A stretch of DNA of 64,000 nt from VRUE01 sp963716735 (lineage in GTDB: Bacteria; Actinomycetota; Thermoleophilia; Solirubrobacterales; 70-9). Positions 1-7,744 of this stretch are shown one piece after another. The stretch is taken from positions 2,294,001 to 2,358,000 of the forward strand of contig OY970321.1 in the NCBI GenBank assembly GCA_963716735.1. The letters run 5' to 3'. The translations under genes and the position numbers were made by a program. Position 1 is the first letter of the stretch; every line of letters starts with the position of its first letter. Below the pieces are notes generated by a model that was not told where the DNA came from, did no database searches, and worked only from the letters and a program-made list of their open reading frames with translations.

Positions 1-2
1 TG

Positions 3-533
3 ACCCCCGACCGCCACCGGCCGCTGTTTGAGCTGCTGGCGAGCTGTGGCCTCCGGATCAGCGAGGCGATCGCCCTCCAGCGTCTCCACCTTCAGCTTGA
101 CGATCCAGAGCCTGAGGTCTGCGTCCGACGCGCCATCGTCCGCGAACGAATCGAGCCGCCAAAGAGCAGGCACGGCCGCCGCGAGGTTCGCCTACCGGCC
201 TCCGTGGCGGTCGGCCTGCGCGATCATCTCGCCACCCAGACCGACCAGGACTCGACCGCCCTCGCCTTCACCAACGAAGCCGGAGGCCCGCTCGACCCCA
301 ACAACCTCCGCCGTCGCGTCCTCAAGCCGCTCGCAGAGGGGGTCGGCGCCCCCTGGGCGGGCTTCCACACGTTCCGCCACACCTTCGCCTCCCTCCACCT
401 CAGCCAGGGCACGAACCTGCTCCAGCTAAGCCGCGCCCTCGGCCACCACTCGCCCGCGTTCACGCTGACCCGCTACACGCATCTGCTGCCGGGGGATGAG
501 GCCCCCGCGCTCGATCTAGAAGGTCGCACCTAG
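3..533 (+). CDS. Tyrosine recombinase/integrase, C-terminal part (cut by window edge)
   Basis: The frame is open from the left edge, so only the catalytic domain of a phage-type tyrosine recombinase is present. The catalytic set can be read in order: Arg in GLRISEAIAL, a Lys in the beta-hairpin region (PPKSRHGRREV), HTFRHTFAS (His-x-x-Arg), LGHHS (second His) and the nucleophile Tyr in TRYTHLL near the C-terminus. It would cut and rejoin attachment sites by a Tyr-DNA intermediate. It lies left of the first of four tRNA-Arg 3'-end copies and just upstream of the IetAS-like pair, as expected for the integrase of a tRNA-targeting island. The catalytic residues look intact; the N-terminal core-binding domain is outside the window. 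Confidence 0.9.
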   Translation, partial: TPDRHRPLFELLASCGLRISEAIALQRLHLQLDDPEPEVCVRRAIVRERIEPPKSRHGRREVRLPASVAVGLRDHLATQTDQDSTALAFTNEAGGPLDPNNLRRRVLKPLAEGVGAPWAGFHTFRHTFASLHLSQGTNLLQLSRALGHHSPAFTLTRYTHLLPGDEAPALDLEGRT

Positions 534-596
534 CGGAACGTTCATCCTTCTCGACCGACCGGGAACTGAATTACGCTAGACAGAGGTTCTTTCGCC

Positions 597-1571
597 ATGG
601 CTACCGCAGAGATGATCCAAGAGTTGATCCGCGCCCACGTCACCGGGGACGTTGATCGATTCCGCCAGATTGCCCTCCAGGTCGCTTCCCGAGAGGCGCG
701 ATCCGGGCATCGACTCGCCGCAGGCAAAATCCGAGATCTCCTCGATCAGCCCCCCTCGGAGCCGCTCGCGAGCCCGACTCCGATCATGCGACCCTCGCGG
801 GATCTGGCGGGCATCCTCTCTGCCTCCTACCCCGAGCTCAGTCTCCGTGACATCGTCCTCGAGGGAGAGGCAGAACGTGCCTTTGCTCGCATCCTCAATG
901 AGCAGCAACAGGTTGGCAGGCTTGCCGAATGGGGTCTGCCCCCGCGCCGTCGCCTCCTCCTTCATGGTCCTCCGGGTTGCGGCAAGACGCTTGGGGCTGG
1001 GGTCCTCGCTGGAGAGCTCTCCCTTCCTCTTTTTCGCGTCCGTGTAGAGACCCTTTTTTCACGCTTCATGGGTGAGACGGCTACTTTTCTTAGCGAGATA
1101 TTCGCCCAGGCCGCTCACAAACGCGGCGTGTACCTATTCGATGAGTTTGACTCGATTGGGAAGCACCGCGCCGACGACAATGATGTCGGTGAGGCTCGCC
1201 GTATCGTCAGCACCTTTCTTCAGTTGCTGGATGCCGACGAAAGTGACTCCATATTGATTGCAGCGACGAACGAGCGCGGCTCGATTGATCGCGCTCTTTT
1301 TCGACGCTTTGACGATGTCGTTCCCCTCGATCTGCCTAGCCGGAAAGCTCTCAGCTCTCTCCTCAGCCTCCGCACCGCCACCTATGGCTTCAATGCCCGG
1401 GCCGTCGGCGAACTCGCCAAGAAAGCCGATGGGCTCTCATACGCCGATGTAACTGTCGCCGTTGTCGATGCGGTCAAGGAGATGGTCCTCGACGGTCGAG
1501 AGTCCCTGCGTCCTGCCGATGTCTCTGCAGCGCTTGCTGAGATTGCTCGCCAGCGTACTCCGGCAGCGTAG
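597..1571 (+). CDS. ietA: AAA+ ATPase, IetA-like, partner of the adjacent subtilase
   Basis: A 324-residue AAA+ ATPase. The N-terminal ~110 residues are helical, followed by Walker A GPPGCGKT (124-131), Walker B VYLFDEFD (D182, E183), sensor-1 Asn in AATNE (about 225) and an RRF arginine-finger-like motif near 237. This FtsH/katanin-like core on a short protein matches IetA, which pairs with a subtilisin-like protease in the IetAS module. That module is known from a Ti plasmid as a stability/toxin-antitoxin pair and later from defence screens. Its stop codon is followed immediately by the ATG of the protease gene, so translation is probably coupled. A purine-rich AGAGG lies upstream of the ATG at 597. 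Pair assignment is strong; the defence role is inferred from the family and island context. Confidence 0.82.
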   Translation: MATAEMIQELIRAHVTGDVDRFRQIALQVASREARSGHRLAAGKIRDLLDQPPSEPLASPTPIMRPSRDLAGILSASYPELSLRDIVLEGEAERAFARILNEQQQVGRLAEWGLPPRRRLLLHGPPGCGKTLGAGVLAGELSLPLFRVRVETLFSRFMGETATFLSEIFAQAAHKRGVYLFDEFDSIGKHRADDNDVGEARRIVSTFLQLLDADESDSILIAATNERGSIDRALFRRFDDVVPLDLPSRKALSSLLSLRTATYGFNARAVGELAKKADGLSYADVTVAVVDAVKEMVLDGRESLRPADVSAALAEIARQRTPAA

Positions 1572-3986
1572 ATGGCAGACGAACTCAACCACCTACCGCT
1601 TCCACCGCCGGAGCCTGAACCACATGTACAGCCTGGGTTCCCGGGTTTAGAGCGGCGGATCCCTATGAGAGATCCGCGAGTTCACGCCGAGGATCTACAG
1701 GGACAGCTCAATACGCTTGAGCACCGACTTGCTGAGATTGGCTCCGAGCCTCGGCCAGAGCGTTCGGAAGGATTTCTTTATGCAGCGAGCTTCGCTAAAG
1801 AGTCTGATCCGCGCGTTGAGAGCCTCTCTGACAAGCACACTGATACGGAGTTGGTTGACTACAACGACGAGCAGCGCCGCGCCCTCGTTTACACCTCGCG
1901 GCCAAAAGCCAGGGCACTCCGGAGGAAGATCGCTCAGTATGGAGATGTCGAGGACACGACGGAGAAGGGCGAGCCTCGAAACCGTCCACTGATCGCTCCT
2001 CTGGAAGGCTTGGCGCCCGCGACGCTCGTTGACCTCAGCGATGGCTGGCTGCGGGAGGATGCATTAGGAGAGTCGGAGTGGGTCGAGGTTTGGATTCGTG
2101 GTGGCGAGCGCGATGATGCCGACTCACGGGAGCGACGGAAGCTTGCGCTCAAGGAATTCCTTGATGAACATGAGCTGATGCCGGGGGCGACGGTGGCTGG
2201 CGACCTGCAGGCCTTCCGTGCAACTGAGCACGACATCTATCTCCTGAAGCTCTCGGAAGACGCCCTGCGTGACCTGCCCACTCAGCTCCCCGAGGTTTTC
2301 CACCTCGGGCCGCCACAGCGGACGATTGTCCCCCAGATGCTTGAGCTACAAAAGAACGAGCTCCAAGTTCCCGAGGTAGCCGATCCGCCCGAGAACGCTT
2401 CAACCGTCGTCCTGCTTGATACCGGTGTCTCTGAAGCTCATCCACTCCTCAAGCCACTTTTTATCGGCCCTGGCTCCTCCTCCATCGCTGGCGATCTAAG
2501 TTCTGACGACTTCGCTGGGCATGGCACCAGGATGGCTGGGCTTGCTGCCTACCGCGATCTTGGCGCCGCCTTGCAGCAGGGTGACTCCGTCTCGCCGCGC
2601 TGCCGCCTTCAGAACGTTCGCATCCACAGCGGCGCTGAAAACCCGGGTCCCGACCCGATGCTCGAACGCACCCGGGACGCGGTTTTGGAGGCCGAGCAGG
2701 TAGCGGCAGCACGCCGGATTTTCAATCTCCCCCTGGGCGCACGCACTAGCAAACCCGGAGATTCCACGCCCTGGAGCGTCGCCGTAGATTCGTTGTCCTT
2801 CGCCGGAGGCGGCCGTCTCTTCTGCGTTGCCGCAGGTAACGAGCCCATTAACAAAATGCCCAAACCCGGCGACTACTTCGCCGCCAATCTCAGCTCTGGC
2901 TTGACCTCACCCGGAGAGGCGCTCAACACGGTCACCGTCGGCGCGATCACCGATCTGACCACGCTAGACCCTGGCAGCACCGGCCGTAAACCTCTAGCTG
3001 CAGTTGGCCAGCTGAACCCATTCTCTCGATGTGATGTCGGCGGTTCTCGGGCGATAAAGCCCGACCTGGTGATTGAGGGCGGCAACCTCAGCGCGGACGC
3101 CAACGACTGCCGCGCTGATGAGACGATGCAACTGCTGACCACCGCCCGGGGCCATGCAACGGGACCATGGTTGACGACCGCCTCGATGACTTCTGCGGCT
3201 ACGTCAAAGGTCTCTGGTCTGGCTGCAGAGATCTGGCAGGCCAATCCGACGCGTCGGCCGGAGACGATTCGCGCGCTGCTTGTTCACTCGGCCCGCTGGA
3301 CTCCTGCTATGCGCAGCCAATTTCCCGATCGCAGGGATCTAGTTCGAGCAGTTGGATACGGCGCTCCTTCCCTGGAAAAAGCCACCTGGTCTGAGTACGC
3401 GCGGCCGACGGTGATTTTTGAGGGGAAACTGCATCCTCTCCGGTGGCTTGACGTGCCCGATGAGAAAAAGCGGGGACGCGAAATGCATTTTCACGAGTTG
3501 CCGATGCCAGACGAGGCCCTTGAATCGCTTGGTGACAACGAGATTGAGCTCGGCGTCACGCTCGCTTACTTTGCTCAGCCGAATGAGACCCGTGGCGTGC
3601 GATACATGTCGGCGGGTCTGCGCTGGGAGATGCAGCGTCCTCTTGAGCCTCCGGCTGAATTTCGTAAGCGGATCAACAAGCTGGAACGGGAAGATGGTGA
3701 GAAATTCAAATCTGATGCCGAGCGGATCCCTTGGGATCTGGGCCGTGATGCGAGGGGAAGGGGAACGGTTCAATCAGATCGTGCCCGTCTCAGCCCTGCC
3801 CAGTTGCTCGGCTCCCGGGCCATTGCGGTCTGGCCTGTCCAGGGCTGGTGGCACGACAGAAAGATCGACGGGGATCCACCATTGCGCTACTCCCTGGTCA
3901 TCACGATCGATGCTGGGGAGCAAGGGGTTGATCTCTACACGCCGATTTTGAACGAGATCAGCATTAGGACCGAAATCCGGAACTAG
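1572..3986 (+). CDS. ietS: Subtilisin-like serine protease, IetS-like
   Basis: An 804-residue cytoplasmic S8 family protein with no signal peptide. About 270 N-terminal residues precede the peptidase domain, and about 200 residues of beta-rich sequence follow it. The catalytic triad is visible as Asp283 in VVLLDTGVS, His317 in AGHGTRMAG and Ser538 in TASMTSAAT, where the usual GTSMA signature is altered to TASMT. The gene abuts the AAA ATPase with no gap. Long cytoplasmic subtilases next to AAA ATPases are the hallmark of IetAS, where the protease is thought to be the toxic effector and the ATPase its controller. The activating signal and substrate cannot be told from sequence. The stop lies about 135 bases before a tRNA-Arg attachment-site copy, so this closes the first island block. 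Confidence 0.82.
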   Translation: MADELNHLPLPPPEPEPHVQPGFPGLERRIPMRDPRVHAEDLQGQLNTLEHRLAEIGSEPRPERSEGFLYAASFAKESDPRVESLSDKHTDTELVDYNDEQRRALVYTSRPKARALRRKIAQYGDVEDTTEKGEPRNRPLIAPLEGLAPATLVDLSDGWLREDALGESEWVEVWIRGGERDDADSRERRKLALKEFLDEHELMPGATVAGDLQAFRATEHDIYLLKLSEDALRDLPTQLPEVFHLGPPQRTIVPQMLELQKNELQVPEVADPPENASTVVLLDTGVSEAHPLLKPLFIGPGSSSIAGDLSSDDFAGHGTRMAGLAAYRDLGAALQQGDSVSPRCRLQNVRIHSGAENPGPDPMLERTRDAVLEAEQVAAARRIFNLPLGARTSKPGDSTPWSVAVDSLSFAGGGRLFCVAAGNEPINKMPKPGDYFAANLSSGLTSPGEALNTVTVGAITDLTTLDPGSTGRKPLAAVGQLNPFSRCDVGGSRAIKPDLVIEGGNLSADANDCRADETMQLLTTARGHATGPWLTTASMTSAATSKVSGLAAEIWQANPTRRPETIRALLVHSARWTPAMRSQFPDRRDLVRAVGYGAPSLEKATWSEYARPTVIFEGKLHPLRWLDVPDEKKRGREMHFHELPMPDEALESLGDNEIELGVTLAYFAQPNETRGVRYMSAGLRWEMQRPLEPPAEFRKRINKLEREDGEKFKSDAERIPWDLGRDARGRGTVQSDRARLSPAQLLGSRAIAVWPVQGWWHDRKIDGDPPLRYSLVITIDAGEQGVDLYTPILNEISIRTEIRN

Positions 3987-4296
3987 TTGCTCTAGGTGGT
4001 CTTGGGGCAACAACTGGGGCAACATGCCCCACAGATTCCAGCCGATCCCAGCGGGACTCGATCCGCCGGAAACCGCTTGAAACCGGGCTCCACGTAGTCC
4101 AGCCGATCCACGGGCTCGGGCTACGAAACCGAAGGTCACAGGTTCGAATCCTGTCGGGCGCGTTCCTTCTCGTTCCGGGTGAGGCCGGGCTTTGCCTATT
4201 GCAGAGCCGTTCGCGCGGCTTCGGGTCTGAATCTGCGTTCCGTGGGCTTCTAGGTGATTCCGAGGCGTTCCGCGAGGCCGTGGTCTCATCCTGGTC
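3987..4296. other. Intergenic junction between island blocks A and B
   Basis: No gene is supported in this stretch. It holds a GGGGCAACA-type short repeat (about 4003-4032) that recurs next to the last attachment copy at 15248-15277, and the first tRNA-Arg 3'-end copy at 4121-4161. The similarity in sequence beside the two copies suggests both are ends of related insertions. Confidence 0.6.
4121..4161 (+). repeat. tRNA-Arg(ACG) 3'-end copy, attachment-site repeat 1
   Basis: The sequence starts in the anticodon loop (CTACGAA, anticodon ACG) and runs through the 3' anticodon strand, variable loop, a perfect T-arm (ACAGG TTCGAAT CCTGT) and the 3' acceptor strand CGGGCGC. The 5' half of a tRNA (acceptor and D-arm) is missing, so this is not a functional tRNA. 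It is best read as an att copy generated when an element integrated in the 3' end of tRNA-Arg. Similarity to copy 3 begins about 20 bases earlier, near 4101. Confidence 0.85.
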
Positions 4297-4548
4297 TCAT
4301 TTTTCGCTTGCGGCGAACTTGTCAGCGAGCTTGGCGAGGTCGCCCATCGAGACGCCGAGGGCGGCGGCAATCCCCTTTACGGTCTCCCAGGTTGGGTTGG
4401 CTTCGCCACGCTCGATCAGCGAGAGCATGTTCAGCGTGATCCCTGCCTCCGGCGCTAGCGCCTTGAGACTTGCACCCTGCTTGTGGCGAAGCTCGCGGAT
4501 CGCGGTGCCCAGGGCGGGCTGAGGGTGTGGGGTCTGGCGTGGATTCAC
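4297..4548 (-). CDS. XRE-family helix-turn-helix regulator
   Basis: An 83-residue single-domain Cro/C1-type DNA-binding protein. The HTH core reads IRELRHKQGASLKALAPEAG, then LNMLSLIERGEANPTWETV and IAAALGVSMGDLAKL, the usual five-helix pattern, with a short charged tail. It lies right after attachment copy 1, where small repressors controlling excision or cargo genes are often found. Target genes cannot be told from sequence. It is divergent from the small winged-helix and XRE genes at 4753-5363. Confidence 0.75.
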   Translation of the reverse strand: MNPRQTPHPQPALGTAIRELRHKQGASLKALAPEAGITLNMLSLIERGEANPTWETVKGIAAALGVSMGDLAKLADKFAASEK

Positions 4549-4752
4549 AATATGTTCGGAATCCTTGGTAGGCTTCCAGCGTCAAACATAAGTGGGGCCG
4601 CGCGAGTGGAGTCGCCGGCCCCGTGGCGATCGGCATAGGAAACCCAGGCCGATCGCAGCGGGAACGGTAGCGAGCTACCGGCTCCAATAAGCGGCCCCCG
4701 GCGGCGCGTCAACGCCAACCGAGGGCCTGACCACAAGGAGAGTGGACTCCCC

Positions 4753-5046
4753 ATGGCTGACCCCAACCCTACGGATCGCGCGGAGCACGATCCCGCCGGT
4801 CCTGCCGCCCAAGACGCGAAGGCCGAGCGCGCCGTCCTGGCATTCCTCATCAATGAGCACCCCAACCAGCTCACGGTCGCCGAGGTCTCGTGGGCGCTCA
4901 ACGACGGCCCGGTCGAGTTCGAGGCCAAGGACGCCGTCGAGCGCGCAATCCGCGAACTCGTCGGCGCTTGCCTTCTGCGCTGTTCTGACGGCTTTGTCCT
5001 GCCGACCCGCGCGGCGCTCTACTTCGCCCGGCTGGAGGAAGGCTGA
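4753..5046 (+). CDS. Small winged-helix-like protein, co-translated with an XRE regulator
   Basis: A 97-residue acidic protein. The N-terminal 25 residues are rich in Pro, Asp and Ala; the rest (AVLAFLINEHPNQLTVAEVS to the end) has the helix pattern of a winged-helix domain, with a basic helix around AVERAIRELVGA and a beta-hairpin wing LLRCSDGFVLPTRAAL. The stop overlaps the next start by one base (TGATGG), so the two are made together. It resembles small accessory regulators on integrated elements. Function beyond likely DNA binding is unknown. An AAGGAGAG ribosome-binding site lies upstream. Confidence 0.6.
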   Translation: MADPNPTDRAEHDPAGPAAQDAKAERAVLAFLINEHPNQLTVAEVSWALNDGPVEFEAKDAVERAIRELVGACLLRCSDGFVLPTRAALYFARLEEG

Positions 5047-5363
5047 TGGCCGTGGACCTGGCAGTCGCCAGGCGATTCGGCACGAACCTCCGCCAGGCCC
5101 GCCGGCGAGCCGATCTCAGCCAGGAAGAGGTCGGCGCACGCGCCTCGCTTCACCGGACCGAGATCGGCCTGCTTGAGCGAGGAGCGCGGATGCCACGCAT
5201 CGACACGCTCGTCAAGTTGGCCACCACTCTTGAGATTTCGCCAGGCGGGCTGATCGAGGGCATCGTCTGGACGCCAGGCACCACGGAGGCAGGGGCGTTC
5301 ACGACCAAGTCTCGCGCCGAGCTGGAGCGGCGGGCACTGCCCGACGAGCCGGAGGGAGGGTGA
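5046..5363 (+). CDS. XRE-family helix-turn-helix regulator
   Basis: A 105-residue Cro/C1 HTH protein. The domain covers residues 10-70 (FGTNLRQARRRADLSQEEVG, HRTEIGLLERGARMPRIDTL, LATTLEISPGGLI), followed by a 35-residue tail. This subtype (RTEIGLLERG) is frequent in actinobacterial mobile elements. It overlaps the upstream winged-helix gene and lies directly before an integrase relic, consistent with being the regulator of an old integrated element. No operator could be assigned. Confidence 0.78.
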   Translation: MAVDLAVARRFGTNLRQARRRADLSQEEVGARASLHRTEIGLLERGARMPRIDTLVKLATTLEISPGGLIEGIVWTPGTTEAGAFTTKSRAELERRALPDEPEGG

Positions 5364-5373
5364 ACGGGCCAAA

Positions 5374-5513
5374 TTGGTCACCCACCTACGCGCTGCTGGC
5401 GTCAACGACGCCGACCTGGCCGAGATCGTGGGCACCGGGTTGAGACGATGCTGGCGCGCTACACGCACTCGACCGGAGAGAGCTTTGGCGAAGTTCAGGG
5501 GCTGATCGGATGA
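5374..5513 (+). pseudogene. Relic of a tyrosine recombinase C-terminus (frameshifted)
   Basis: Two reading frames together give the end of a phage integrase: first LVTHLRAAGVNDADLAEIVG, then after a frameshift near 5430 HRVETMLARYTHSTGESFGE and GLIG before the stop at 5511-5513. The second piece carries the catalytic Tyr (RYTHS). No N-terminal or central integrase sequence is visible upstream, where the XRE gene sits. The sequence differs from the integrase at the left edge, so it records a separate insertion. Confidence 0.72.
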
Positions 5514-5564
5514 TCGTCAAGGGGAGGGAATCGAAACCCCGGCCCGGGCTGCCTGTGTCTCGCT

Positions 5565-6002
5565 TCAGCGATTTAACAGTCGCCGCCACAGCCGTCGAAA
5601 CTTGCCCGTATTCGAGACCAGCTCCTCGTTCGGTCCCGTTTGGGATAGCCCCTCATCTGGGGTGGGAAGGCCTTGCTTTGCGCGACGGTCGCGCTCGCGC
5701 ACCGCGGCGATCTGGCGCGCCGACAGGCGCCGTGCCCAGTGCACATGGTTGCGACGGATCCAGTAGTGCGACTGGCAGGGATAGCTCCAGTTACCAATTG
5801 AGGGGCTAAGCGAGACGCTCTCTCCGTTATAGGTGAGCTCCCAATCAGTGGGGCTAAGCGGCGTCACTATCTCGGCGCCACAGCCGCAGAGGCAGCGGTG
5901 GAGGGCGGTGGCATGTGGAATCGAGATGTACAGCACACCCTCTTCGAGAGAGTCGGGGATCACCTCGAGGAACTCGGCGCGGATCTCTTCGCGGCGCCTC
6001 AT
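5565..6002 (-). CDS. DUF6527 metal-binding protein of a ubiquitin-like conjugation operon
   Basis: A 145-residue protein matching the DUF6527 pattern: an N-terminal strand region (GVLYISIPHATALH), a cysteine cluster HRCLCGCG (His35, Cys37, Cys39, Cys41), the motif EIVTPLSPTDWEL, then SIGNWSYPCQSHYWI with Cys76 and His79. These residues probably bind zinc. The family is typically encoded next to multiubiquitin and ThiF/E1 genes, and that is the case here: its ATG overlaps the E1 stop by four bases. It could be a ligase- or adaptor-like component or a peptidase; sequence alone does not decide. The C-terminal ~50 residues are basic and probably flexible. Confidence 0.8.
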   Translation of the reverse strand: MRRREEIRAEFLEVIPDSLEEGVLYISIPHATALHRCLCGCGAEIVTPLSPTDWELTYNGESVSLSPSIGNWSYPCQSHYWIRRNHVHWARRLSARQIAAVRERDRRAKQGLPTPDEGLSQTGPNEELVSNTGKFRRLWRRLLNR

Positions 6003-7192
6003 ACCCGATCCTCGCTCAGGAGTTCATTCTCGGACAGGACGTAGATGCTGTTGTGCTCGCCCGCGTCATCAGCGTAGAAGCCGAAGTACTTCTTGAATCG
6101 GATTACCGCTAGGGCGGCGTTCAGCGAGTTGAGCTCAGCGATCTGGATATTGCGGTCGTAGTCGCCGCCACCAGCGCCGCGTCCCAGCGACACCCGCTCG
6201 CTGACGTGCTCGCGCATCTGTGGGGTCGACGCAGTAACTCGCACCAGCCCCCGAAGTGAGGCGTCAACCTCGTAGACCCCCATGCCGATGTCTATGAAAG
6301 GCAGCCCAGAGCGCTCCAGTTCCGCGATAATCGGCTGCTTCGCCTCCGGGTTATCGAGAGCGACGAAAACGAATGCCATCCCCTGCAACTCGCCGACATT
6401 CGACTCGTCGAGAAAGTAGTCATGCTCGAAGATCTTCTGGTGCATTGGCGAGTACCGCTGTTTCCAGTAGTGGACCTTCTGTGGCCGGGCTTCAAGTTCG
6501 GCACGGCCCGCCGCTCCCGGGCCCCTGAAGGCGTTGTGCTGGCCGAACCGATCACCGTCGAAGAGGTGGATCTCTGCCACAGGCGTCTTCGCAACGAGAT
6601 CGAGGATGTAGGCGCCGCCCCCGCCTAGACCGACGATCGCGATCGGTCCAATCCGGAGCTTGGCAGTCAGGGCTTCTATCTCTGCTCTCGCCGAAGCGGT
6701 ATCGCGGTAGACGAAGATGTCCTCCTCGCCCCCATCGGGCACAACGAGCGGATAGGTCTGGGCAGTCGCCTGTGGGTCGAGCTCTTGGGCGGGGCTAGCC
6801 AGCATCGCCACGTAGGAGGTCATCTTGTGGTGGTAGTCGCGGTAGCCGTCCGCCGGCTTGGCCGAAAAAAAGTGATCAGCGACCAACTCCGGTGCTAATT
6901 CCCTGCTCACGCTCTCATTGATGATCTTCATGAGCGGCTCGCCACTGCTGTCGCAGGGGGTGGCGCCGCAGAAATACGCTTCGTGGCGTTCGGGGCGTGC
7001 CGTCGTGTCACCGGCCAGCTCCAGGGTTGACACGAGGGTTCCGTAGGCAACCTGTCGCTCGCTGGTTGCATAGGGAACATGCGCGACCAGCAGATGAGAA
7101 CCGCAGATCCCAATCTCGTACCCCTCCTCTAAGAGGCGCATCAGATCGGGGCTACGACTTATCAGTGGCCACGACATTAAAGCGCGTCCCAT
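5999..7192 (-). CDS. E1-like activating enzyme: DUF6791 N-domain fused to ThiF adenylation domain
   Basis: A 397-residue protein. Residues 1-150 match the DUF6791 pattern (LLVAHVPY, GTLVSTLELAGDTTARPERH, DYHHKMTSY). Residues 183-397 form a ThiF/MoeB/E1 Rossmann adenylation domain with the glycine-rich GLGGGGA (188-194), LFDGDRF (210-216), Asn220 and Arg223. It would adenylate the C-terminus of the ubiquitin-like protein encoded just upstream, whose reading frame it overlaps by about 40 bases; an inner ATG at 7177 would shorten that overlap. The adenylation domain contains no cysteine. The only three Cys are in the N-domain (30, 75 and 80), so any thioester step must use that domain or another protein. 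No separate E2 or JAB gene is seen. Confidence 0.85.
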   Translation of the reverse strand: MGRALMSWPLISRSPDLMRLLEEGYEIGICGSHLLVAHVPYATSERQVAYGTLVSTLELAGDTTARPERHEAYFCGATPCDSSGEPLMKIINESVSRELAPELVADHFFSAKPADGYRDYHHKMTSYVAMLASPAQELDPQATAQTYPLVVPDGGEEDIFVYRDTASARAEIEALTAKLRIGPIAIVGLGGGGAYILDLVAKTPVAEIHLFDGDRFGQHNAFRGPGAAGRAELEARPQKVHYWKQRYSPMHQKIFEHDYFLDESNVGELQGMAFVFVALDNPEAKQPIIAELERSGLPFIDIGMGVYEVDASLRGLVRVTASTPQMREHVSERVSLGRGAGGGDYDRNIQIAELNSLNAALAVIRFKKYFGFYADDAGEHNSIYVLSENELLSEDRV

Positions 7193-7457
7193 TGCGGATC
7201 TCGACGGAGTGGCCGGGGGTCAGCGTCCCGGATCGCTGTGGACCGCGCGCGTCGCTATAGGTGACGGTAATCAAGACGTTGGGTCCAGTGGGCACGGGGT
7301 CAAGCCCGAGTGGCACCACCGCCTCGTACGAGATCTCGTTCCCCTCGACGGTCTTTTCCCGGCCGTTTACGACGATCTTCGTTTTCTTGCTGTGCTCGCC
7401 CTGGCCTCCGCTGCCGCCCGGCCCCTCTTTTACCTGCTCTTGATGGGTTTCGTTCAT
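7152..7457 (-). CDS. Multiubiquitin-type ubiquitin-like modifier
   Basis: A 101-residue protein with a 25-residue polar tail (Glu, Gly, Ser, Lys) followed by one beta-grasp domain from KIVVNGREKTVEGNEISYE to FNVVATDKS. The conserved VNGREKTV, ISYE and PTGPNVLITVTYSD segments are those of the multiubiquitin family, which occurs in operons with E1 and DUF6527 genes. It carries a single domain and ends in TDKS with no terminal Gly-Gly. It is first in the operon with an AAAGGAAG ribosome-binding site. It is expected to be the substrate of the ThiF enzyme; targets are unknown. Confidence 0.83.
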   Translation of the reverse strand: MNETHQEQVKEGPGGSGGQGEHSKKTKIVVNGREKTVEGNEISYEAVVPLGLDPVPTGPNVLITVTYSDARGPQRSGTLTPGHSVEIRNGTRFNVVATDKS

Positions 7458-7744
7458 TGCAACTTCCTTTCGGGATGCTGACAGATCCAGCTATCCGGTC
7501 TTAGCTTTCATCCCGAGTATACAGACTGAAAAGATGAATTCCGCAGCTTTTCTGCAAAATCAGGTGTTTAGACTCCCAATTCGCGTCTATAAAGTCAATC
7601 TCTGATTTTGCAATCCGCTAAATGCTGCGTCCATGGGAGAGATCGCCCATCCGTCGGGTCTTAATTAGGTCCATGCAGCTTTTCCGCGATACTCATCTTG
7701 TGACGCCGTCGAAAGAGGCCCTCCCGAGGGGGAGTTCGATCTCC
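7458..7744. promoter_or_regulatory. Divergent promoter region of the ubiquitin-like and RloA/B operons, with an 11-bp inverted repeat
   Basis: This AT-richer stretch separates the two divergent operons. It contains a perfect 11-bp inverted repeat: TGCAAAATCAG at 7553-7563 and its complement CTGATTTTGCA at 7602-7612, 38 bases apart. Such a spaced palindrome fits the binding site of a dimeric repressor or a looping regulator and could co-control both operons. No clean -35/-10 pair could be assigned. Confidence 0.55.

Noticed and set aside
5565..7457. CBASS type II or BilABCD assignment
   Set aside because: No CD-NTase, Cap3/JAB peptidase or E2 gene is next to the ThiF gene, and the modifier plus DUF6527 define another operon class.
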